Source: Candidatus Nomurabacteria bacterium RIFCSPLOWO2_02_FULL_42_17
Lineage (GTDB): Bacteria; Patescibacteriota; Minisyncoccia; Phycocordibacterales; MFVN01
Reading direction: 5' to 3'
NCBI GenBank assembly: GCA_001786095.1
Contig: MFVN01000006.1
Location: 1 to 13,049, forward strand
DNA: 13,049 nt
Shown: positions 7,890 through 13,049 of the stretch, in pieces
Numbering within the stretch: the stretch's first letter is position 1
How the letters are laid out: every line of letters begins with the position of its first letter
The notes under the pieces: model-generated
Told to the model about the DNA's origin: nothing
What the model saw: only the letters and a program-made list of their open reading frames with translations
The model's database searches: none
Made by a program: the position numbers and the translations under genes

Positions 7890-8363
7890 ATGCAAAAAAC
7901 CCCGCTGATAGTTTTGGGACTTATACTAATATTACTTATATGGTTTGGCGTTACGCTTAAATCAGATAAAGTGCAAGAACATTCAGCAAGAATTTACATA
8001 ATGAATGAAAGTGGCGAGGTCTCTGGTTTTTCTGGAGATGGTTTCAAACAAGAAATTCCCAACGTGATAATCGACGAAAATGGTTACGGAGTAGACATCC
8101 TTTTTCCACAGGGTACTTACAGATATTTTTTTAGAGGAATTCAAAATGGTGTCTACGATGTTTATCTAAAAGGTTTTTCTGGATTAGGGATTCCAATTAA
8201 ACTTAATGAAGTTCATGAATATATTTTCGCCGAAGATAAATCTCCTGACGAAAATTGGGTAACTATACTTATCGATAAAGAAGGTGACGGTGCGAATGAG
8301 TATGCCGTTACTTCAACGTCAACAATTAATGGAAAGGAGTTTAAAAAGCAACAAAAAAAGTAA
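7890..8363 (+). CDS. Membrane-anchored core-domain protein, zero-frame product ending at a frameshift site
   Basis: The 157-residue zero-frame product has one hydrophobic anchor (5-22) followed by the same core domain as the large hydrolases: IPNVIIDENGYG (56-67), LFPQGTYRYFF (71-81), GLGIPIKLNEVHEYIF (98-113) and a loop DKEGDG (129-134). It thus looks like the C-terminal end of a hydrolase given its own membrane anchor. The frame stops at TAA 8361-8363, directly after codons AAA AAG. The conserved CH...C tail found in both large proteins continues without a break in the -1 frame (8360-8500), giving 203 residues if the shift occurs. It starts 2 nt after the previous stop and has no clear Shine-Dalgarno, so it is probably coupled. 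Alternatives are a real frameshift mutation or a missed A in the A7 run. Confidence 0.75.
   Translation: MQKTPLIVLGLILILLIWFGVTLKSDKVQEHSARIYIMNESGEVSGFSGDGFKQEIPNVIIDENGYGVDILFPQGTYRYFFRGIQNGVYDVYLKGFSGLGIPIKLNEVHEYIFAEDKSPDENWVTILIDKEGDGANEYAVTSTSTINGKEFKKQQKK
8335..8360 (+). promoter_or_regulatory. Candidate -1 programmed frameshift signal (dnaX-type)
   Basis: A_AAA_AAG occupies 8354-8360 with AAA and AAG as zero-frame codons, followed at once by TAA. This is the same heptamer and phase as the E. coli dnaX shift site. A Shine-Dalgarno-like AGGAG lies at 8335-8339, 14 nt upstream, the kind of element known to stimulate -1 shifting. Downstream, TTGTC (8368-8372) can pair with GACAA (8384-8388), but that stem is weak. 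Confidence 0.55.
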
Positions 8364-8500
8364 TCATTTGTCACATCCCCCCAGACAATCAAGCTAACGC
8401 CCATGCTATATCAATTGGCAAGCCGGCATTAAAAGCACATCTTAGACATGGAGATTATGAAGGGGAATGTCGCGACAATACTAAGCAAAATAAAAAATGA
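8360..8500 (+). CDS. -1-frame continuation: CHIPP...HGD...C tail of the 7890 gene
   Basis: This 46-codon stretch has no plausible start of its own. It reads VIICHIPPDN, then NAHAISIGKPALKAH, then HGDYEGEC, matching the tails at 1650-1765 and about 7735-7850 residue by residue, including both His and both Cys positions. Joined through the heptamer it gives KK-V-IICH, equivalent to KKVMICH in the protein at 2-1789. Its TGA overlaps the next ATG as ATGA (8497-8500), the same junction seen at 1786-1789 and 3227-3230. Conservation of sequence and junction shows it is, or was recently, translated as the end of the 7890 gene. Two His and two Cys suggest metal binding; that is inference. Confidence 0.75.
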   Translation, partial: VIICHIPPDNQANAHAISIGKPALKAHLRHGDYEGECRDNTKQNKK

Positions 8501-9261
8501 ATAAAAAAAATATTATAGTTATATTTGTATTATTTATAGTACTACTGGGTATTATTTCTTTAAGAAAAATAAATAATAATGAGCTTACTTCAAAAATAGA
8601 AGATAAAACAATTATAATTGAAAATAATTTAGGTCAACGTTTTAAAACATTAGATCTTAATAAAGTTTTTGAATTTGTTAAAAATAGACACAATAATATT
8701 AACTTTGAGGATCAATTATTTGATCTAGAGATATTAGCACATATTGTTGAGCCAAGGACAAAAAATGTAATTATCTTTGTTCAAATTCCAGAATTTTCTG
8801 GCGCAACTGGTAATGCTGGAGGAGATATAATAAAATATAACATAATCAGTAATAAATTTGATTTTATTGATGTTTTTTTGGGTAATTGGTTGATAATAAA
8901 GAAAACACTTACAATCAAAGATGAAACGCTGATTGTATTTTCTCAATTAATAGAGAGTGGCTCGTGCTGTTTATCTGGAAAGGAAAGTATTATTGATTTA
9001 CACAATCTTTCTAGAAGTATTAATATAACGGGCGGTGTAAATATAAATATTCCTGAATCCATCGAAACATATTTAAAAAGATATAATTTAGAAATTGACC
9101 CACTAGAATTAAGCGAATCCATTGAAGATTATAAATGGGTGGATAGTAAAACCGTTAAATTTAAAAGAATTGTTAATACGCAGATTAATAGTGATTTTCC
9201 CACAGAAACTTGGCAATACAATATTGGAACTAAAGAGTATAAATTAATCAAGGCGGAGTAA
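8497..9261 (+). CDS. Membrane-anchored exported protein of the local 'partner' family, member 3
   Basis: This unnamed 254-residue protein starts MNKK with one hydrophobic segment (about 5-22). It aligns with the protein at 3227-4003: IIFVQIPEFSGA matches IFVEIPSLSGA, the following Gly-rich stretch matches, and the tail is WQYNIGTKEYKLI (239-251). The SPxGEY motif is lost (IKDETLIVF at that place). A CC pair stands where the first conserved Cys is found, while the second Cys is not seen before the tail, so the presumed disulfide would differ. Very AT-rich with many Asn and Lys codons. The start overlaps the -1-frame tail of the preceding gene, suggesting coupled translation. Function unknown. 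Confidence 0.75.
   Translation: MNKKNIIVIFVLFIVLLGIISLRKINNNELTSKIEDKTIIIENNLGQRFKTLDLNKVFEFVKNRHNNINFEDQLFDLEILAHIVEPRTKNVIIFVQIPEFSGATGNAGGDIIKYNIISNKFDFIDVFLGNWLIIKKTLTIKDETLIVFSQLIESGSCCLSGKESIIDLHNLSRSINITGGVNINIPESIETYLKRYNLEIDPLELSESIEDYKWVDSKTVKFKRIVNTQINSDFPTETWQYNIGTKEYKLIKAE
9254..9257 (+). promoter_or_regulatory. Shine-Dalgarno-like site for 9266 gene
   Basis: GGAG lies 8 nt before ATG 9266. It is one of the few recognisable ribosome-binding sites in the array, where most starts are coupled or leaderless. Confidence 0.5.
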
Positions 9262-9265
9262 TAAA

Positions 9266-11047
9266 ATGAATTTAAGCAAATTTGTTTTGATTATAATTAT
9301 GTTTATTTTCTTAATCACACTTCTGATTTTAGTAACTTCTGCGTCGTGGGGTGGTTTATTAACCGGGCAAGAACCATGTATTTCTAATAATGAACAAGCC
9401 GTATATAGCGTAAAATCCTACGGGACCAAGGGATATATGAAAGTTGGTGTTTCTGATAAAACTAGACTTAATCACATGAGATCAAAATTCCAAATTACGG
9501 CATGGGTTGACCCGCGATACCCGCCAGAAATTCATAAATGTGGTATTTACGTAGTCAGAAGTTTTAACTATAATATTATTGAGCACAGGCTAAATAAAAA
9601 TGTCTCAGTAGAATTATGGCAATACTCTTACGACGGCAATGGAAAGCAACTTTTAATTTTAGCTAGCACGGATGAAAATGGTAACTATAACGAGTATTTT
9701 CATTTTAATTTTAGTATTGACGACACCGAAACTCACGTTGCGCTAGAACGAGGCACTGGTGGAAATAAAGATCACCAACTAATACTTCGTGATCTTCAAA
9801 CCGGTCAAGAAAAACTACTTCTTACTGGAATGTCATTCTATAATACAAATGTTGAAATTGGTGACTTTGAGCCGATAAGTTGGACCCAAGGAAAACTATC
9901 AGTGCGGATCGTTGGTCGCCTTTCTGATACCGATATAGAAATTAGTGAGCCCTACGCTACAGATTCATGGAAGATTAAATCAAATATCGAACACCACTTT
10001 GAAATAGACGATAAAATTTATGCCGGGGTTGTTTCTAATACAAATAGTACTCCGCCACTAATAAACCACGATAATTGTTTATCAAAAAATGAAACCTCAT
10101 CCCATAAGAAATACTCAGAGCGGAAGAATGAATATACTGACTCAATTACGGAAGAAATTACAATATTCAATGCCAATTTAGATTATAAGACTTCAAGTTT
10201 TTTAATACCGAACGTAGACAACAGTATATATAGTATTATATTTCGAACTTGCGGTGTGTACGTGTTACGGGCTTTCAATAATAAAATTATTAACTATGGA
10301 TTGTTACCCGGAGCATCTTATGAATTATGGCATTATTCATATAATGGCGCTGGAAAAAAATTACTCACCTTTTCCGAATCTGATGTACGCGGAAGACCTA
10401 GAAATTATTTCAGTTTTGAGTTTAGCATAGATGATCATGAAAAATTCTTAGTACTAGAGAGAGGATATTCAGGAACCGAAGACCACGCAATAATATTTAA
10501 ACGCTTGGATACACTACAAAACATACTTGTTTTGTCTGTTGGAGAAATGTTAGAAAAACTTCCTGGCATATCTGGTTATCCAAGTTTTGGACGATGGAGC
10601 AAAGATGGCCGATATTTGTGGGGTGGTATTTCTTTTGCCGCTGAAAATTACGCCAGATTTCGTATTGATACAATAAATTGGACATATGAAGTTTTCTCGT
10701 TATTAGATGATAAATTCAATGGAGGGGGTGTGGTTGAACCCAATACTGGCTGGATGGATTATGACACCGGTTCAATATGGACCGGAGATGCTGAATATAA
10801 TGAGAGTTACAGGCAAGAACGAAAAAAGCAAGGTAAATCAAGCGACTTACACATCTACAACCTCTTCACCAAAGAAGACCGTCTGATTGAAAGCACCAAG
10901 GAAGACCCCATCTGGTTCTACAAACCGGAATGGATTTCCGAAAACGAGCTTGAATATGAGCTTCCGTCTGGAGAAAAGAAGATGTATAATATAGAAACCA
11001 AAGAATACAAACTGATTTCTGAACGTTTACCTAAATCGCAATTATGA
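9266..11047 (+). CDS. Membrane-anchored exported protein with internal duplication and partner-family tail
   Basis: I do not recognise a named family. The 593-residue protein has an N-terminal hydrophobic segment (about 6-26) and an external beta-rich body containing two copies of a unit of about 97 residues (92-188 and 329-426). Both begin CG-x-YV-x-R-x-F, contain ELW-x-YSY and FSIDD, then LERG, and end in an L-rich strand. A PD40-like line, WSKDGRYLWGG, stands at 444-454, so this may be a beta-propeller-type protein with degenerate blades. The end, KKMYNIETKEYKLI (571-584), is the same tail as in the proteins at 3227-4003 and 8497-9261, linking it to that family. The last about 200 bases are visibly richer in G+C than the rest, which hints that the tail arrived by recombination. 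Follows the previous gene after 4 nt. Function unknown. Confidence 0.75.
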   Translation: MNLSKFVLIIIMFIFLITLLILVTSASWGGLLTGQEPCISNNEQAVYSVKSYGTKGYMKVGVSDKTRLNHMRSKFQITAWVDPRYPPEIHKCGIYVVRSFNYNIIEHRLNKNVSVELWQYSYDGNGKQLLILASTDENGNYNEYFHFNFSIDDTETHVALERGTGGNKDHQLILRDLQTGQEKLLLTGMSFYNTNVEIGDFEPISWTQGKLSVRIVGRLSDTDIEISEPYATDSWKIKSNIEHHFEIDDKIYAGVVSNTNSTPPLINHDNCLSKNETSSHKKYSERKNEYTDSITEEITIFNANLDYKTSSFLIPNVDNSIYSIIFRTCGVYVLRAFNNKIINYGLLPGASYELWHYSYNGAGKKLLTFSESDVRGRPRNYFSFEFSIDDHEKFLVLERGYSGTEDHAIIFKRLDTLQNILVLSVGEMLEKLPGISGYPSFGRWSKDGRYLWGGISFAAENYARFRIDTINWTYEVFSLLDDKFNGGGVVEPNTGWMDYDTGSIWTGDAEYNESYRQERKKQGKSSDLHIYNLFTKEDRLIESTKEDPIWFYKPEWISENELEYELPSGEKKMYNIETKEYKLISERLPKSQL

Positions 11048-11499
11048 AAATAGAAAGTTCGGCTTTTGCCGACAATCAAATTATTCCGGCGCGTTACACT
11101 TGTGACGGGGAAAATTTCAATCCGCCGCTTTTTTTCGGCGATGTTCCTTCTGAAGCAAAATCACTTGTTCTCATTGTGGAAGATCCCGATGTTCCTAAAA
11201 ATATAAGATCGGACGGAATGTGGGATCATTGGCTTGTTTGGAACATTCCGCCGGAGACGCGGGAAATTGCCGAGAATGCCGTAATTTCGTGGCCAACAGG
11301 GAAGAACACCGGCGGAAAAAATACTTATGGGGGTCCTTGTCCGCCCGACCGCCAGCACCGTTATTTTTTCAAGCTTTATGCTTTAGACGTAACACTGAAT
11401 CTTCTATCCGCCTCCGGCAAAAAAGAATTGCTTCAAGCCATGGATGGGCACATCCTTGCCCAAGCCCAACTCGTCGGTCTTTATGCCCGCCGTCTGTAA
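11044..11499 (+). CDS. YbhB/YbcL-type phosphatidylethanolamine-binding (PEBP) family protein
   Basis: Complete 151-residue cytoplasmic protein of the PEBP family, the usual bacterial length. Family landmarks are in order: SSAFADNQIIPARYTCDG near the start, NPPL, LIVEDPDVP (52-60), DHWLVWNIP (71-79), then YGGPCPPDRQHRYFFKLYALD (about 106-126), which contributes the anion-binding pocket. Bacterial members are small ligand-binding proteins of unclear function, so no reaction is assigned. The ATG overlaps the stop of the preceding gene (ATGA). Codon use is richer in G+C than in the envelope array, more like cysS, so it looks like older resident DNA. Confidence 0.92.
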   Translation: MKIESSAFADNQIIPARYTCDGENFNPPLFFGDVPSEAKSLVLIVEDPDVPKNIRSDGMWDHWLVWNIPPETREIAENAVISWPTGKNTGGKNTYGGPCPPDRQHRYFFKLYALDVTLNLLSASGKKELLQAMDGHILAQAQLVGLYARRL

Positions 11500-11531
11500 G
11501 ATATAGAGGTAAAATATAGGTGTTTAGGGGC

Positions 11532-11540
11532 TGTGGATAA
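11532..11540 (-). promoter_or_regulatory. Perfect DnaA box before the ncRNA promoter
   Basis: TGTGGATAA on the plus strand reads TTATCCACA on the minus strand, the consensus DnaA box. It ends 4 nt before the TTGACA of the next promoter. I see only one box and no AT-rich repeats typical of an origin. Confidence 0.4.
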
Positions 11541-11544
11541 CTTC

Positions 11545-11576
11545 TTGACACACGAGAGGATGAATAATGCTACAAT
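11545..11576 (+). promoter_or_regulatory. Promoter of the structured RNA
   Basis: A perfect -35 TTGACA (11545-11550) and an extended -10, TG at 11568-11569 then one base and TACAAT at 11571-11576. The 20-nt spacer is longer than ideal. The predicted start is about 11583, the first base of the closing stem of the RNA. Confidence 0.65.
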
Positions 11577-11582
11577 TCCACT

Positions 11583-11713
11583 TGGTCCAGAAGTCTAACG
11601 ATTAAACTGCAAGGAATAATCGAAGGGCTGTACCGTAAGGGAAGGTCAGTGGGTCTTAATAAACTTTAGGACTTCTGGGCCATAGAAAAAACCTCGCTAC
11701 GGCGAGGTTTTTT
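11583..11713 (+). ncRNA. Structured small RNA, family not recognised
   Basis: There is no ORF here, but there is a clear transcription unit with promoter and terminator. The first bases (11583-11596) pair with 11669-11682 in a 14-bp closing stem that has two G-U wobbles. Inside are a hairpin CGATTA/TAATCG (11599-11604 with 11617-11622) and a second hairpin joining CUG and ACC (11628-11634, one bulged U) to GGUCAG (11644-11649), or a shorter alternative with a GUAA tetraloop at 11635-11638. The body is about 100 nt and the terminator follows 3 nt after the closing stem. It lacks the SRP RNA apical motif, tmRNA sequences and tRNA cores. A short 6S-like RNA is conceivable but I cannot show it. 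Confidence 0.7.
11686..11713. terminator. Strong bidirectional intrinsic terminator
   Basis: A 12-bp perfect stem (11686-11697 with 11702-11713) is closed by a TACG tetraloop of the very stable UNCG class. The A6 arm reads as T6 on either strand. It ends the small RNA on the plus strand and lies 16 nt beyond the cysS stop on the minus strand, so it serves both convergent units. Confidence 0.92.
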
Positions 11714-11729
11714 CTTGCAAGATTTTTAA

Positions 11730-13049
11730 TTATTTTTTATTTATTTTGCGTAAATGCGGGCCCGTAGAAGTATCTTCTATAAGATAACCTAGTTCTTGAA
11801 TTTTAACGCGCAGTATATCTGATTGTTTAAAATCTCCCTTAAGGCGCGCGGTTTCACGTTCTTTCATAAGTTTCTTAATTTCAGTGGAAGCTTTGGCCGG
11901 TTGAATACCAATAAAATTTAATCCTAGAATTTTATCATATTCTAAAATAGTCGCATATTTATCGGCAGGCGCGAGTGTCTCGTCATGGAAAAGTTTCTGT
12001 AAATTGGCGATGGCGCGGGGTGTATTTAAATCATCCCCCATAGTTTCTATAAGTTTTGTCTGATAGTTTTCGTTTACTTTTCCATTTTTAATAGGCAATT
12101 TAAGAAAAACTTCCTGAAGTCGTTCAAGCGCTTTTTCGGTACCCAAAAGTGTTTCCAAATTAAAATTTATAGGCGTGCGGTAATGCGCCATAAGAAGCCA
12201 GTAGCGGTAGGCGAGGGGGGAGATATTTTTTTTTATCAGATCATCTAAGGAAAGCGTATTGCCGACGGACTTGGCGATTTTTTCGCCGGCCAGATTCAAA
12301 AATTCGCTGTGCAGCCAGAAATTCGCCAAGGGTTTGCCGGTCGCGGCTTCGGATTGGGCGATTTCGTTATTATGATGCGTGCCGATGTGATCGACTCCGC
12401 CGGTGTGAATGTCAAAGGGCTGGCCTAGATATTTAACGGACATAGCCGAACATTCCAGATGCCAGCCCGGAAAACCGACACCCCACGGCGAAGCCCATTC
12501 CTGCTGACGCCTGGAGGCCTTGCCTCCGTTGGGGGGCAAGGTCTCCAAATTAGAGGAAAATTTCCAAAGGGCGAAATCGCGCGGATTCTTTTTGCCGGCG
12601 CGCGCGGGTACGCGCGCGCCGGCCATTTCTCCGGCTAAATCAATTTGTCCCAATTTGCCGTAATTCGGAAATTTCGCGGTGTCAAAATAAAGGCCGTCCG
12701 AAATGCGATAAGTAAAACCTTTTTCTTCAAGTATTTTTATAAGTTCAATCTGTTCGGGAATATGGGCGGTGGCGCGCGGAAAAAGCGTACCATCTGTTTT
12801 AACATTCAGTTTTTTTAAATCTTCCAGAAAAGTTTGTGTGTAAAATTCGGCAATTTGCGCGGCGCTCCTGCCCTCGCGCCGCGCGCCGACTTCCACTTTA
12901 TCCTCGCCTTCGTCGCCGTCACCGACCAAGTGTCCGACATCGGTTATATTAATGACTTGTCTAATGGTATAATTATTTTGTTCTAGTGTTCGACGCAGAA
13001 TATCCGCAAAAACATAAGCTCGCAAATTGCCGATATGGGCGCGCTGATA
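11730..13049 (-). CDS. cysS: Cysteinyl-tRNA synthetase, N-terminus outside window
   Basis: Charges tRNA-Cys with cysteine in the cytoplasm. The frame is open to the window edge. The ATP-binding HIGH motif appears as HIGN at 13026-13037, followed by [15 protein letters not shown], so about 20-30 residues are missing beyond the edge and the TTG at 13025 is not the start. Further landmarks are [32 protein letters not shown] (with the zinc Cys), [19 protein letters not shown] (zinc His and Glu), [12 protein letters not shown] (KMSKS loop variant KIAKS) and a C-terminal helical part with [10 protein letters not shown]. Between DFALWKF and EWASPWG there is an insertion of about 14 residues encoded by an inverted repeat. 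It is transcribed toward the array and ends at the shared terminator. Confidence 0.97.
   Translation of the reverse strand, partial: YQRAHIGNLRAYVFADILRRTLEQNNYTIRQVINITDVGHLVGDGDEGEDKVEVGARREGRSAAQIAEFYTQTFLEDLKKLNVKTDGTLFPRATAHIPEQIELIKILEEKGFTYRISDGLYFDTAKFPNYGKLGQIDLAGEMAGARVPARAGKKNPRDFALWKFSSNLETLPPNGGKASRRQQEWASPWGVGFPGWHLECSAMSVKYLGQPFDIHTGGVDHIGTHHNNEIAQSEAATGKPLANFWLHSEFLNLAGEKIAKSVGNTLSLDDLIKKNISPLAYRYWLLMAHYRTPINFNLETLLGTEKALERLQEVFLKLPIKNGKVNENYQTKLIETMGDDLNTPRAIANLQKLFHDETLAPADKYATILEYDKILGLNFIGIQPAKASTEIKKLMKERETARLKGDFKQSDILRVKIQELGYLIEDTSTGPHLRKINKK
12513..12546. repeat. Inverted repeat forming an insertion in cysS
   Basis: GGAGGCCTTGCC (12513-12524) and GGCAAGGTCTCC (12535-12546) are complementary at 11 of 12 positions around a 10-nt loop. 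The repeat encodes residues between LWKFSSNLE and QQEWASPWG, where CysRS proteins usually have a short variable loop. It looks like a small palindromic element inserted in frame. Confidence 0.6.
12594..12623. repeat. Perfect GC-rich inverted repeat in cysS
   Basis: Arms 12594-12606 and 12611-12623 are perfect 13-bp complements made only of G and C, with a 4-nt loop. On the coding strand they spell GARVPARAG. The repeat stands out in an AT-rich genome and lies 47 bp from the other cysS repeat. Confidence 0.65.

Noticed and set aside
11220..11519. Plus-strand ORF of 99 codons inside the PEBP gene
   Set aside because: Lies in another frame of a clear PEBP-family gene; the residues are Arg/Pro-rich shadow sequence.
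11583..11713. SRP RNA, tmRNA or tRNA-like identity for the small RNA
   Set aside because: A GUAA loop and a terminal CCA are present, but the SRP symmetric-loop sequences, tmRNA ends and any cloverleaf are absent; the CCA is simply the partner of TGG in the closing stem.
11500..11729. Replication origin because of the DnaA box
   Set aside because: There is a single box with no cluster and no AT-rich unwinding repeats, and the space is filled by an RNA gene.
1..13049. CRISPR array, insertion sequence or integrase genes
   Set aside because: No regularly spaced repeats, transposase or integrase motifs were seen; the duplications are domain-level paralogy.
1..13049. TGA recoded as glycine (code 25)
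   Set aside because: TGA ends several genes at ATGA overlaps and at the -1-frame tail, where paralogues also end.

Overview
The window looks like part of a small, AT-rich bacterial genome of the Candidate Phyla Radiation (Patescibacteria, Parcubacteria-like). This is inference from the style of the genes: Lys/Asn-rich exported proteins of no familiar family, NosD-like beta-helix surface proteins, almost no Shine-Dalgarno sites, many ATGA gene overlaps and a compact CysRS. TGA ends several clean ORFs, so the recoded Gracilibacteria/Absconditabacteria genetic code does not apply.

Bases 1-11047 hold a plus-strand array of cell-envelope genes built from a few reused modules. Two large exported proteins (2-1789, whose start lies before the window, and 4984-7887) share the order beta-helix, Pro/Gly linker, SH3-like domain, lytic-transglycosylase-like domain, a core ending in a DxNxDG loop, and a CHxPPGN...HGD...C tail. 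Shorter genes carry only the end of this architecture. Gene 2511-3230 has the core with a different final domain. Gene 7890-8363 has a membrane anchor plus the core, and its CH...C tail is present but in the -1 frame. After each core-bearing unit except 4984-7887, which is followed by another core gene, comes a membrane-anchored protein (1786-2493, 3227-4003, 8497-9261, then 9266-11047), mostly ending in a YNI-TKEYKLI-like tail. Three of these junctions are ATGA overlaps. A peptidoglycan-binding protein (4061-4861) sits in the middle and shares a domain with the N-terminus of the second large protein.

The most notable signals are these. (1) A dnaX-type A_AAA_AAG heptamer sits in the correct phase immediately before the stop of gene 7890-8363, and the -1 frame then reads straight into the conserved tail and an ATGA overlap with the next gene. 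(2) The core-plus-tail and membrane-partner layout resembles a toxin-tip/immunity cassette array. (3) A structured RNA with its own promoter and a strong terminator lies at about 11583-11713. (4) Two promoters place their -10 hexamer exactly 6 nt before an ATG, predicting leaderless mRNAs.

From 11044 on the region is ordinary housekeeping: a YbhB/PEBP-family protein, the structured RNA with a perfect DnaA box before its promoter, a two-way terminator, and cysS on the minus strand, running off the window end. Two strong inverted repeats lie inside the cysS coding sequence.
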